Positions 33,213 to 42,324 of a DNA stretch of 64,000 nt are shown here, one piece after another (position 1 is the first letter of the stretch; each line of letters opens with the position of its first letter). The stretch comes from Candidatus Pantoea deserta (GTDB lineage: Bacteria > Pseudomonadota > Gammaproteobacteria > Enterobacterales > Enterobacteriaceae): the NCBI RefSeq assembly GCF_003813865.1, contig NZ_RMVG01000009.1:114317-178316 (forward strand), read 5' to 3'. The translations under genes and the position numbers were made by a program. Under the pieces are notes generated by a model. That model was not told where the DNA came from, searched no databases, and worked only from the letters and a program-made list of their open reading frames with translations.

Positions 33213-33908
33213 TCAGTTAAAGCCCGCCCCCAGCAGCTGTTTTTCAATGCGGGAGCCGGGCATCATCGCTTCCAGTCCGGCAACAAGCTCGTCGCTGGCC
33301 TGATGCAGCGCGTCTATCGGCATCTCCGGCAAGCTCTCCAGAATAAACCACATCTTCTGCGCGCTGGCGTCCAGCCGGGTGCGCAGGCCCTGACGCCAGT
33401 TCCAGCGCCGGCAGGTCACGCCTGCGTCATCGCGCCAGATAACCTCACCCGGTTCGGGCCGCTCAGTGGCAGGCGCGCCGTCTTTCAGGGTATCAAAAGC
33501 TTCGCTGCCGTCAGCCCGCACCAGGCGCGGGTTGCCGACGTAAGCCGCGGCGTTTTCACCACCGATGGGTAAGGCGTATTTAATGCTAATCGCGTTATAC
33601 AGATCCACCACAGGATCGCTTGAGGGCAAGGAGCCGTCGCGCAGCACGCGCTTACGCAGCGCTTCAACCGAGCTGGGCGTCCGGGCGGGTTTTGCGCCGA
33701 ACTGCTTAAAGGCTTCGCCCCAGGCGGCGATGTGCGCGTCGGCCCAGGGAACATCCTTCGACGTCATGGCGCGGCAGGCATCTTCCAGCGCGTCACGCGC
33801 GACCTGAGGATGTTGTACGCCGCTGGCTTCAACGAGGATGCTGATGGCGCGAAAGCCTGGCGCCAGCGCAATAACGGTAAGTTCGACGTCGGGAGAGAAA
33901 GAGAACAT
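33213..33908 (-). CDS. B3/B4 (tRNA-editing-like) domain protein
   Basis: 231-aa protein of the B3_4 family, which shares the fold of the editing domain of bacterial PheRS beta. Characteristic segments are KPARTPSSVEALRKRVLRDG near 75, LYNAISIKYALPIGGEN near 105 and GEVIWRDDAGVTCRRWNWRQ near 155-175. The family is thought to hydrolyse mischarged aminoacyl-tRNA or handle free amino acids, but its function in bacteria is not established. ATG 33908 is preferred because AAGG lies 7 bases before it; ATG 33914 would add two residues (MP). Monocistronic. Confidence 0.82.
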   Translation of the reverse strand: MFSFSPDVELTVIALAPGFRAISILVEASGVQHPQVARDALEDACRAMTSKDVPWADAHIAAWGEAFKQFGAKPARTPSSVEALRKRVLRDGSLPSSDPVVDLYNAISIKYALPIGGENAAAYVGNPRLVRADGSEAFDTLKDGAPATERPEPGEVIWRDDAGVTCRRWNWRQGLRTRLDASAQKMWFILESLPEMPIDALHQASDELVAGLEAMMPGSRIEKQLLGAGFN

Positions 33909-34099
33909 GGGCATACCTTATCGGTGAATCCTGCATAAAGTGTAGCGAGGGATAGCTGCAGCTGCCCGATAAAGTCAAAAAAGCAGACCAGATAAAAATC
34001 CAGGAATATGCCTAATTCACGATGAATCCTGCGAAATTTTCAGCACGGCTGCGTTAACTGTCTATACTGAGAGTGGACTTGATAATTAGTGAGGGAATC

Positions 34100-34423
34100 A
34101 TGAAAAAGACAATTATTGCACTTTCTGCTCTGATGCTGGCAGCGCCGGTATTTGCGGCAACTACACATGCTACCGATGAAACCGTGGCTGAAGCCCATAA
34201 AGGCGCAGATACCGCAAAAGAGAAACTGCACAAAGCACAGCATCAAGGGGCCGAGCAGAAGCTGAAAGCAGAACATGCTGCCGAAGGTAAAAGCGATGCG
34301 ACCACCAGCAAAATCAGCGAAGGTTCGCAAAAAGCCTGGAACGGCACCAAAGAAGGCAGCGAGAAAGCCTGGGATAAAACCAAGCAGGGCGCTGAAGACC
34401 TGAAAAATAAAGCAACTAATTAA
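34100..34423 (+). CDS. Small periplasmic helical protein, LEA/YtxH-like repeats
   Basis: 107-aa exported protein. ATG 34100 follows GTGAGGGAATC and gives signal peptide MKKTIIALSALMLAAPVFA. The mature part is Lys/Glu/Ala-rich and amphipathic, with repeats KAWNGTKEGSEKAWDKTKQG resembling late-embryogenesis-abundant and stress-protective helices. No cysteine. It may buffer desiccation or osmotic stress in the periplasm, which is inference from composition only. The longer frame from 34073 would disrupt the signal peptide. Monocistronic. Confidence 0.85.
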   Translation: MKKTIIALSALMLAAPVFAATTHATDETVAEAHKGADTAKEKLHKAQHQGAEQKLKAEHAAEGKSDATTSKISEGSQKAWNGTKEGSEKAWDKTKQGAEDLKNKATN

Positions 34424-34428
34424 TCAGT

Positions 34429-34457
34429 AATGGCCGGTTTAACCGGCCATTTTTTTA
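34429..34457. terminator. Bidirectional terminator
   Basis: AATGGCCGGTTT/AACCGGCCATT followed by TTTTTT; 6 bases after the small periplasmic protein gene. It overlaps the last codon of the converging MFS gene. Confidence 0.88.
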
Positions 34458-35657
34458 TCTTCTTTCTGCGCTCAATCTCTCCGGCATCCGTCCGGCGATT
34501 AATGACAACGCCGCCATCAGCAAAATTCCCAGACAGTAGTCGTTAGCCGTTTCGGCCAGACCCAGCCGCGGCACCGCAAAACCTGCCAGCATCGCCGGCA
34601 ACGCGAAGGTCAGATAACTTTTGACCAGAAAGGCAGAAAACAGCCCGGCGCGTTCATGGCTTTCCGCCAGCGGCAAAATAATTTTCATCATGGTTGCGAA
34701 AAGAGAGCCAAATCCCTGTCCGGCTATGGCCGTGCCGATAAAAAGCAGCAGCGCATGGTGATGATTGATCCCCATCAGGGTGAGGCCGGTGCCTGCCATC
34801 AGGGCAATGGTTCCGATAAACAGCGCGCGCGGCGGCGACCAGCGCCGAAAAATCAACACGGACGCCGTCGCGCTCAGCATCAGCGTCGCGACAACCGAGC
34901 CGCCGATAAAGGGCGAATGTACGCCTGTTGCCACCATCATCAGCGAGGGCATCAGCGAAAGATAAAATCCCCCCAGAGACCAGGTTGCCACATTAACCGG
35001 CGCCATGCGCAGCAGCGGCCCCAGCGCGCGCGGCGGGATGGCGATTCGGGGCCTTAACGCGCCCAGCGCGCCAGCAACGGGCGTGACGGTTTCGGGCATC
35101 AAAGGCAGCAGCGCAAAGGCGATTAGCATCAGCGCAAGCAGCAGCGCATAAACCAGCACGGTGGGCAGAGGCGCAAAGGTCACCAGCACCGTGCTCGCCA
35201 GGCTGCCTGCCAGCAGGCCCAGAAATGCCGTGACTGAGTTCAGCAGCGGACCTCTGTTCTTATCGCCGTCAAGAATAGCCGCGCCGAAGGTTGGCAGCGC
35301 GATGCCGGTGGCCAGCCCCTGGATAACGCGCGCGGCAATTAACATACCAGCAGAGTCTGCCAGCATAAAAACGGCCAGCGCAACGCTGTTAATCAGAAGC
35401 GCGGTTAGCATCATTGCGCGACGACCGGTAAAATCGGACAGCCTGCCTAAGGTCAACAGCGCAATCAGCAGGGCAAAAGCGTAGCTGGCGAAAATCACTG
35501 TTATATCTACAGGCGATAAATGGTACAGGCTGCGATAGAGCGGATAAAGCGGCGTGGGCGCGCTACTGGTAGCCGAAAAAAGCGCGGCGCAGATAAAGCC
35601 GTAAAGCGTAATGCGCCGCGCAGCGGCCGCAGGCAGAGCAACACAGGCAGAAGACAT
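34455..35657 (-). CDS. MFS transporter, drug-efflux-like
   Basis: 400-aa major facilitator with 12 predicted segments. The loop 2-3 motif GRLSDFTGRRAMM is near residues 70-82, and a motif C-like GLLAGSLAST lies in segment 5. ATG 35657 is selected because AAGGTG lies 7 bases before it; an in-frame GTG at 35666 overlaps that ribosome site. It is divergent from a TetR regulator, with a perfect dyad between them, the usual arrangement of inducible efflux pumps. Substrate unknown. Confidence 0.87.
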   Translation of the reverse strand: MSSACVALPAAAARRITLYGFICAALFSATSSAPTPLYPLYRSLYHLSPVDITVIFASYAFALLIALLTLGRLSDFTGRRAMMLTALLINSVALAVFMLADSAGMLIAARVIQGLATGIALPTFGAAILDGDKNRGPLLNSVTAFLGLLAGSLASTVLVTFAPLPTVLVYALLLALMLIAFALLPLMPETVTPVAGALGALRPRIAIPPRALGPLLRMAPVNVATWSLGGFYLSLMPSLMMVATGVHSPFIGGSVVATLMLSATASVLIFRRWSPPRALFIGTIALMAGTGLTLMGINHHHALLLFIGTAIAGQGFGSLFATMMKIILPLAESHERAGLFSAFLVKSYLTFALPAMLAGFAVPRLGLAETANDYCLGILLMAALSLIAGRMPERLSAERR

Positions 35658-35713
35658 GGGATTCACCTTAAAGCAAATTATTAGCTTTAAGAGAGGTATA
35701 CTTGCCTTTTGTC

Positions 35714-35738
35714 GTTAATGCAATATCTTTGCATTAAC
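35714..35738. promoter_or_regulatory. TetR-type operator between divergent genes
   Basis: GTTAATGCAA-TATCT-TTGCATTAAC: perfect 10-bp arms around 5 bases, the common architecture of TetR-family operators. It lies 57 bases before the MFS start and 38 before the regulator start, so one repressor could control both. Confidence 0.88.
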
Positions 35739-35775
35739 AATTTTAGCCTGCATTTTCATCCAGAGAGGAGGATCA

Positions 35776-36327
35776 ATGGCCAGGGAAATGATCAGACAAG
35801 GCGGTCGTAGCGCGCGTATTCAGGAAGAGGTTCATAAGGCAGTGAATGCCCTGTTGAAAACGCACGACCGCAGCGAGATCACCGTACCTATGGTTGCGGA
35901 AAGGGCAGGCGTGACGCCGTCAACGGTTTATCGTCGCTGGGGCGACCTGGCGCAATTGTTCGCCGACGTCGCGGTAGCGCATATGCGTCCTCAGGGGGAG
36001 CCTGAAAATACCGGCGATACGCAGCGTGATATTGAGAGTTTTATCCTGCAATACGCAGAAGAGATGTCTTCCAGAGTAGGCCGTCAGATGCTGGCTGATG
36101 TAATCGGCGGCGGCGGGAGCCAGGCAACAGTTAAGTGCTGCGGCTTCACATATGTCTACCTGGAAACTATCAACAGTCGCGCTATCGCGCGCGGCGAAGC
36201 GGGGTTTTCTGTTGAAGACGTGGTGGATTTCGTTGTGGCTCCTGTGATTTACCATATTCTTTTCAAAGACAGCGCCCCCACGCCTGACTACTGCCTGCAA
36301 CTGGTGGCGCGGCTTTTTCATGGCTAA
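35776..36327 (+). CDS. TetR-family transcriptional repressor
   Basis: 183-aa regulator. The N-terminal HTH lies at about 25-50 (SEITVPMVAERAGVTPSTVYRRWG), with the classic TVYRRWG recognition helix. The C-terminal ligand domain is of the TetR_C_11-like type (FVVAPVIYHILF). GAGAGGAGG lies upstream of ATG 35776. It probably represses the divergent MFS gene and itself through the dyad at 35714-35738, released by the exported compound or a related ligand. Confidence 0.9.
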   Translation: MAREMIRQGGRSARIQEEVHKAVNALLKTHDRSEITVPMVAERAGVTPSTVYRRWGDLAQLFADVAVAHMRPQGEPENTGDTQRDIESFILQYAEEMSSRVGRQMLADVIGGGGSQATVKCCGFTYVYLETINSRAIARGEAGFSVEDVVDFVVAPVIYHILFKDSAPTPDYCLQLVARLFHG

Positions 36328-36778
36328 CTAAGCAGGGCGCCTGGCTGGCCGGGCGTCTGCAAGGCGATCAACGAGTAAAGGCGGAAGAGAGTAAAGCCGA
36401 TCACCTACGGCATATAGTTACAACATACTTTAATGGTTTTACGTAACACCATCGGCATTAGTGCCTTTCTCACCCAGGATTTAATCAGGGAGTGGCATAA
36501 GCAACGCGATAGTGCTGTCAGGATTTATTCTGTTCTTATGCCCTGAACGAGTAAAAAAACTGTCTCTGCCGGGGCAGAGCAGGCAGAGAGCGACCATACC
36601 AGCCTGGCTTTATAAAAAAGATAAATTCTTCTCGCTATAGCGTGATATAAATAACGACACACTGATACTAAAGAGTACACTGTTTTGCGTGCAGCGCCTG
36701 GCAGAACAGAAAGGCTTTTAAATATTCCTTATTTAGCCCGTGTTTAAAATAACGTTTATTTACCTTTGTTATTTTTCT

Positions 36779-36792
36779 TTGACTATTATCAA
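36779..36792 (+). promoter_or_regulatory. FNR-type site, narK promoter
   Basis: TTGAC-TATT-ATCAA, one mismatch from TTGAT-N4-ATCAA. A TATATT box at 36819-36824 puts the site about 42-46 bases before the probable transcription start, the activating position for FNR at narK and narG. Confidence 0.7.
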
Positions 36793-36839
36793 ATTGTTTT
36801 CTTGTAATGGTTGTTCACTATATTTCCCTTCGGGTAACC

Positions 36840-36855
36840 TACCTATAATTAGGTA
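36840..36855. promoter_or_regulatory. NarL/NarP 7-2-7 site
   Basis: TACCTAT-AA-TTAGGTA: two heptamers facing each other with 2-base spacing, matching TACYYMT at 7/7 and 6/7 positions. It lies within the larger dyad CTACCTA-TAAT-TAGGTAG (36839-36856), just downstream of the candidate -10 box. Confidence 0.65.
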
Positions 36856-37178
36856 GTTAGCCTGACATCTGGTTTCCGCCAACCCGCTGTTGCTTTGCGC
36901 TGCATCATAAAAGCCCCTACAAATCCTCTTGTTTTTTTATCCCCCTGCGTTAGGCTTATTAACCATTCTAAAGGGTGAGCCACACTGTCAAATAATGGTC
37001 TCTTGCGCTTAAAGAGTTCGCCATTAATTCATTTTTAGATCGTGAAAAAGGGATTATTGCCATCCTTTTAAATTCGCGCTTATTCAGGCACAGATTTATT
37101 CATTTTTATATCCATTAATCTTTTATGACAACGCGCAGACAGCGGGATAAATCCGGCTGCTGCTTATTGGGAGGATGT

Positions 37179-38552
37179 GTGAGCGAAAATTCTCGTTCCG
37201 GGCATGGCGCGCTGGAGAAATGGGCGCCCGAAGATCAGCAGTTCTGGGAAAGTCAGGGTAAATCCGTCGCGCGGCGCAATTTAATTATTTCCGTCTGCGC
37301 GCTGCTGCTGGCTTTCTGCGTCTGGATGCTCTTTAGCGCCGTCGCCGTGAATCTGAATCGGGTAGGCTTCAATTTTACCGTCGATCAGCTTTTCTTACTC
37401 ACCGCATTACCTTCACTTTCCGGCGCGCTGTTTCGCGTGCCGTACTCTTTTGTCGTGCCGGTTGTCGGCGGTCGTCTGTGGACGGTCATCAGCACCGCCG
37501 TACTGATCATTCCCTGCGTGTGGCTGGGATTTGCCGTACAGGACCCGTCAACGCCCTACGGCGTCTTTATCATTATCTCGCTGTTCTGCGGACTGGCAGG
37601 CGCAAACTTCGCCTCCAGCATGGGCAACATCAGCCTGTTCTATCCGAAAAATAAACAGGGCGCGGCGCTTGGCATCAACGGCGGCCTGGGCAACCTCGGC
37701 GTTAGCGTTATGCAGCTGATCGCGCCCCTGATCATTGTGGTGCCATTCTTTGTCGCCGGCACAACTCTGGCTGACGGCAGCCAGCTCTGGCTGGCAAACG
37801 CCGCATGGGTCTGGGTGCCGCTGCTTGCGCTGGCCTCTGTCGCCGCATGGTGCGGAATGAACGACATCGCCGGTATGCGCGCGTCACTGCGCGACCAGCT
37901 TCCCGTGCTGAAGCAGGGCCATCTCTGGACGCTGGGTCTGCTCTATCTGGCTACCTTCGGCTCCTTTATCGGTTTTTCCGCGGGTTTTGCCATGCTGGCG
38001 AAAACCCAGTTTCCGCAGGTCGACATTATTCACCTGGCCTTTTTCGGCCCGTTCCTGGGGGCGCTGGCGCGCTCCGCCGGCGGGTTCCTCTCGGATAAGT
38101 TCGGCGGCGTACGCGTTACCTCCATCAACTTCCTGCTGATGACGATGTTCTCGGCGCTGCTTTTCCTGACCCTGCCCGGCACAACAGGCGGCTCCTTCCT
38201 GGGATTCTATGTGGTGTTTATGGGGCTTTTCCTCACCGCCGGCCTGGGCAGCGGATCGACCTTCCAGATGATCGCGGTGATCTTCCGTCAGATCACGCTG
38301 GAGCGTATGACAAAGCTGGGCCGCACTCCTGAAGAGGCGCAGCATGCCGCAGTCACCGATACCGCTGCCGCTCTGGGCTTTATTTCTGCCCTCGGCGCGG
38401 TCGGCGGCTTCTTTATACCTAAGGCTTTCGGCACTTCGCTGACGCTGACCGGCTCCCCTGTCGGCGCAATGAAAATTTTCCTCTTTTTCTACATCGTCTG
38501 CCTGCTGGTGACCTGGCTGCTGTATGGCCGTCGCAAAACACATAACAACTAA
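37179..38552 (+). CDS. narK: Nitrate/nitrite transporter NarK
   Basis: 457-aa MFS nitrate/nitrite porter very like E. coli NarK/NarU (463 aa): FCVWMLFSAVAVNL near residue 50, the first nitrate signature GLAGANFASSMGNIS near 150 and the second GLGSGSTFQMIAVIFR near 365 are intact, with the Arg residues that bind anion. GTG 37179 follows GGGAGG; the frame extends further upstream without a ribosome site. It exchanges nitrate and nitrite across the inner membrane for NarGHI, whose gene narG starts 37 bases downstream. Expected to be induced anaerobically by FNR and nitrate. Confidence 0.95.
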   Translation: MSENSRSGHGALEKWAPEDQQFWESQGKSVARRNLIISVCALLLAFCVWMLFSAVAVNLNRVGFNFTVDQLFLLTALPSLSGALFRVPYSFVVPVVGGRLWTVISTAVLIIPCVWLGFAVQDPSTPYGVFIIISLFCGLAGANFASSMGNISLFYPKNKQGAALGINGGLGNLGVSVMQLIAPLIIVVPFFVAGTTLADGSQLWLANAAWVWVPLLALASVAAWCGMNDIAGMRASLRDQLPVLKQGHLWTLGLLYLATFGSFIGFSAGFAMLAKTQFPQVDIIHLAFFGPFLGALARSAGGFLSDKFGGVRVTSINFLLMTMFSALLFLTLPGTTGGSFLGFYVVFMGLFLTAGLGSGSTFQMIAVIFRQITLERMTKLGRTPEEAQHAAVTDTAAALGFISALGAVGGFFIPKAFGTSLTLTGSPVGAMKIFLFFYIVCLLVTWLLYGRRKTHNN

Positions 38553-38589
38553 GCAGAGCAATGAGCACTAACCATACTGGAGATGCGCA

Positions 38590-41500
38590 ATGAGTAAACT
38601 TCTCGACCGCTTCCGCTATTTCAAGCAGAAAGGCGACAGCTTCGCAGAAGGTCATGGCCAGGTGTACAACACCAACCGTGACTGGGAAGACGGTTATCGG
38701 CAACGCTGGCAATACGACAAGATTGTGCGTTCGACGCACGGCGTTAACTGCACAGGTTCCTGTAGCTGGAAAATCTACGTTAAAAACGGACTGGTCACCT
38801 GGGAAACGCAGCAGACGGATTATCCCAGAACGCGTCCCGATCTGCCCAATCATGAACCGCGCGGCTGCCCGCGCGGCGCCAGCTACTCCTGGTATCTGTA
38901 CAGCGCTAACCGGCTGAAGTATCCGCTGGTGCGCAAGGTGCTGCTGGAGATGTGGCGTGATGCGCTGGCGCAGCACAGCGATCCGGTCGAGGCCTGGAGC
39001 GCGCTGATGACGGACGGTGAAAAGAGCAAAACCTACAAGGCGCAGCGCGGCCGTGGCGGGTTCGTCCGCGCCAGCTGGAAAGAGATGAATCAGCTGATTG
39101 CGGCGGCCAATATCTGGACGATCAAAAACTATGGTCCGGACCGCGTCGCGGGCTTCTCGCCGATTCCGGCCATGTCGATGGTCTCCTACGCGGCGGGTAC
39201 GCGCTATCTGTCGCTGCTGGGCGGAACCTGTCTGAGCTTCTACGACTGGTATTGCGATCTGCCGCCTGCGTCTCCTATGACCTGGGGCGAACAGACCGAT
39301 GTGCCGGAATCCGCTGACTGGTACAACTCCAGTTACCTTATCGCCTGGGGTTCCAACGTGCCGCAGACGCGTACCCCGGATGCGCACTTCTTTACGGAAG
39401 TGCGCTACAAGGGCACCAAAACCGTCGCGATCACCCCAGACTATTCAGAAGTGGCCAAACTGACCGATCAGTGGCTGGCGCCGAAGCAGGGCACCGACAG
39501 CGCGCTGGCGATGGCGATGGGTCACGTGATCCTTAATGAATTTCACCTGAAAAATCCCAGCGACTATTTCCTGAGCTACGCGCGTCAATACACTGACATG
39601 CCTATGCTGGTACTGCTGGAGCCGCGTGAAGACGGCAGCTATGTGCCGGGACGCCAGCTGCGCGCGGCGGATCTGACCGACTGCCTGGGCGAAGAAAATA
39701 ATCCCGAATGGAAAACGGTGGCCTGTAACCAGGCTGGCGAACTGGTGGTGCCAAACGGCTCAATCGGTTTCCGCTGGGGAGAAAAGGGCAAGTGGAACCT
39801 GGAGCAGAAAGCGGCAGGAACGCCGACAGAGCTGAATCTCTCGCTGCTGGATCGGCATGATGCGGTGCTGGATGTCGCCTTTCCCTACTTCGGCGGCGTG
39901 GAAAACCCCCATTTCCGCCACGTGAAGCAGGACGACGTACTGCTGCACAAAGTGCCGGTGAAAACCCTGACGCTGGCCGATGGCCGTCAGCTGCCGGTCG
40001 CCTCGGTTTACGATCTGACGCTGGCGCATTACGGTCTCGATCGCGGTCTGGATGACGTCAATTGCGCGCGCGACTACGGCGACGTCCGCGCCTATTCGCC
40101 CGCCTGGGCAGAGCAAATTTGCGGCGTGCCGCGCAGCGAGATTGAAAAAATCGCGCGCGAGTTCGGCGAAAATGCGCACAAAACTCACGGACGCTCGATG
40201 ATCATCGTCGGCGCAGGCATGAACCACTGGTATCACATGGACATGAACTACCGTGGTCTGATCAATATGCTGGTGTTCTGCGGCTGCGTAGGGCAAACCG
40301 GCGGCGGCTGGGCGCACTATGTGGGTCAGGAGAAGCTGCGTCCGCAAACCGGCTGGGCGCCGCTGGCGTTCGCGCTGGACTGGCACCGTCCGCCGCGTCA
40401 GATGAACAGCACCTCTTACTTCTATAACCACGCCAGCCAGTGGCGCTATGAAAAATTGCAGGTCAGCGAACTGCTGTCGCCGCTGGCCGATGCCAGCCAG
40501 TATAGCGGTCAGCTTATTGACTTCAACGTGCGCGCCGAACGTATGGGATGGCTGCCTTCTTCGCCGCAGCTCGCGATTAACCCGCTGCGTATCGCCGACG
40601 AGGCCAAACGCGCAGGCCAGTCTGAACAGGCCTGGACCGTCGACGCGCTTAAATCAGGCAAGCTGCGCATGGCCTGTGAAGATCCCGACAGCGGCAGCAA
40701 CCATCCGCGCAATATGTTTATCTGGCGTTCAAACCTGCTCGGATCCTCCGGTAAAGGCCATGAATATATGCTGCGCTATCTGCTCGGCACCGAAAGCGGC
40801 ATTCAGGGCGAACCGCTGAGCGACGCGGAGGATCGTCCGGAAGAGCTGGAGTGGCGCAACGCCGCCCTGGAAGGCAAGCTCGATCTGCTGGTGACGCTCG
40901 ACTTCCGCATGTCCAGCACCTGCCTGTTCTCTGACATCGTCCTGCCTACCGCCACCTGGTATGAAAAAGACGATATGAATACTTCGGATATGCATCCCTT
41001 TATTCATCCGCTCTCTGCGGCAGTGGATCCGGCCTGGGAGTCAAAAAGCGACTGGGAAATCTATAAAGGCATTGCGAAAACCTTCTCCGATCTCTGTGTG
41101 GGTCATCTTGGCCAGGAAACTGACGTGGTGCTGCAACCCTTGCAGCATGATTCGCCGGGCGAGCTGGCTGCGGGCGAAGTGCGCGACTGGAAAAAAGGCG
41201 AGTGCGATCTTATTCCTGGTCAGACAGCGCCGCAGATCGTCAGCGTACAGCGCGACTATCCGGCGGTGTACGAGCGCTTTACCTCTGTCGGTCCGCTGCT
41301 GGAAAAACTGGGCAACGGCGGCAAAGGCATTAGCTGGAATACGGATAAAGAAGTCGACCTGCTGCGTCGTCTGAACTACACCAAAGCAGACGGCGCGGCG
41401 AAAGGTCAGCCGATGATCAACAGCGCCATTGACGCCGCCGAAGTGATCCTGACGCTGGCGCCGGAAACCAATGGTCAGGTGGCGGTGAAAGCCTGGCAGG

Positions 41501-42324
41501 CGCTGGGCGAGTTTACCGGTCGCGACCATACCCACCTGGCACGGCCCAAAGAAGAAGAGAAAATTCGCTTCCGCGATATTCAGGCACAGCCGCGCAAAAT
41601 TATCTCCAGCCCCACCTGGTCCGGTCTGGAAGACGAGCATGTCTCCTATAACGCGGGCTACACCAACGTGCATGAGCTGATCCCCTGGCGCACGCTTTCG
41701 GGTCGTCAACAGCTTTACCAGGACCACCCGTGGATGCGCGCCTTTGGTGAATCCTTCTGCGCCTACCGTCCGCCGGTCGATACGCGCAGCGTGCAGAATC
41801 TGGAGCATATTCCATCCAACGGCTTCCCGGAAAAAGCGCTCAACTTTCTGACGCCGCACCAGAAATGGGGCATTCACTCAACCTACAGCGACAACCTGCT
41901 GATGCTGACGCTGTCGCGCGGCGGTCCGATTGTCTGGATGAGCGAAGAGGACGCCAGAGAGCTGGGCATTGAGGATAACGACTGGATTGAGGTGTTTAAC
42001 GCCAACGGCGCGCTGACGGCCCGCGCGGTGGTCAGCCAGCGTGTCCCGGCGGGCATGACCATGATGTACCACGCGCAGGAACGACTGGTAAATATTCCAG
42101 GTTCAGAGGTCACCGGCCAGCGCGGCGGCATTCATAACTCCGTGACGCGCGTCTCTCCGAAGCCGACCCATATGATTGGCGGCTATGCCCAGCTGGCGTA
42201 CGGCTTTAACTATTACGGTACCGTCGGCTCAAACCGCGATGAATTTATCATGGTGCGTAAGATGAACAAGGTGAACTGGCTGGATGACGAAGGCCGCGAT
42301 CAGGTACAGGAGGCGACAAAATGA
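38590..42324 (+). CDS. narG: Respiratory nitrate reductase, catalytic alpha subunit
   Basis: 1244 aa, against 1247 in E. coli. It carries the Mo-bisMGD cofactor and the FS0 [4Fe-4S] cluster, and reduces nitrate to nitrite on the cytoplasmic side. The N-terminus has the vestigial twin-arginine-like leader MSKLLDRFRYFKQKG. The FS0 ligands are in THGVNCTGSCSW near 49-58 and GCPRGAS near 92, with His at the first position as in NarG. The Mo-ligand Asp is in the SADWYNSSYLIAWGSN region near 220-240. The 3' end overlaps narH by ATGA. First gene of narGHJI in the usual order. Confidence 0.97.
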   Translation: MSKLLDRFRYFKQKGDSFAEGHGQVYNTNRDWEDGYRQRWQYDKIVRSTHGVNCTGSCSWKIYVKNGLVTWETQQTDYPRTRPDLPNHEPRGCPRGASYSWYLYSANRLKYPLVRKVLLEMWRDALAQHSDPVEAWSALMTDGEKSKTYKAQRGRGGFVRASWKEMNQLIAAANIWTIKNYGPDRVAGFSPIPAMSMVSYAAGTRYLSLLGGTCLSFYDWYCDLPPASPMTWGEQTDVPESADWYNSSYLIAWGSNVPQTRTPDAHFFTEVRYKGTKTVAITPDYSEVAKLTDQWLAPKQGTDSALAMAMGHVILNEFHLKNPSDYFLSYARQYTDMPMLVLLEPREDGSYVPGRQLRAADLTDCLGEENNPEWKTVACNQAGELVVPNGSIGFRWGEKGKWNLEQKAAGTPTELNLSLLDRHDAVLDVAFPYFGGVENPHFRHVKQDDVLLHKVPVKTLTLADGRQLPVASVYDLTLAHYGLDRGLDDVNCARDYGDVRAYSPAWAEQICGVPRSEIEKIAREFGENAHKTHGRSMIIVGAGMNHWYHMDMNYRGLINMLVFCGCVGQTGGGWAHYVGQEKLRPQTGWAPLAFALDWHRPPRQMNSTSYFYNHASQWRYEKLQVSELLSPLADASQYSGQLIDFNVRAERMGWLPSSPQLAINPLRIADEAKRAGQSEQAWTVDALKSGKLRMACEDPDSGSNHPRNMFIWRSNLLGSSGKGHEYMLRYLLGTESGIQGEPLSDAEDRPEELEWRNAALEGKLDLLVTLDFRMSSTCLFSDIVLPTATWYEKDDMNTSDMHPFIHPLSAAVDPAWESKSDWEIYKGIAKTFSDLCVGHLGQETDVVLQPLQHDSPGELAAGEVRDWKKGECDLIPGQTAPQIVSVQRDYPAVYERFTSVGPLLEKLGNGGKGISWNTDKEVDLLRRLNYTKADGAAKGQPMINSAIDAAEVILTLAPETNGQVAVKAWQALGEFTGRDHTHLARPKEEEKIRFRDIQAQPRKIISSPTWSGLEDEHVSYNAGYTNVHELIPWRTLSGRQQLYQDHPWMRAFGESFCAYRPPVDTRSVQNLEHIPSNGFPEKALNFLTPHQKWGIHSTYSDNLLMLTLSRGGPIVWMSEEDARELGIEDNDWIEVFNANGALTARAVVSQRVPAGMTMMYHAQERLVNIPGSEVTGQRGGIHNSVTRVSPKPTHMIGGYAQLAYGFNYYGTVGSNRDEFIMVRKMNKVNWLDDEGRDQVQEATK

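Larger units (their letters stand above)
36328..37178. other. Long regulatory region upstream of narK
   Basis: 851 bp without a gene. It contains a GC hairpin (36564-36579, CTCTGCC-GG-GGCAGAG), a long AT-rich stretch, an FNR-type site, a NarL/NarP-type site and then about 320 bases of leader. The frame opening at 37125 is the 5' extension of narK and lacks a ribosome site. narXL, which borders narK in E. coli, is not here. Confidence 0.6.

Noticed and set aside
37125..37178. Earlier narK start at 37125
   Set aside because: The added residues do not match NarK and GGGAGG lies in front of GTG 37179.
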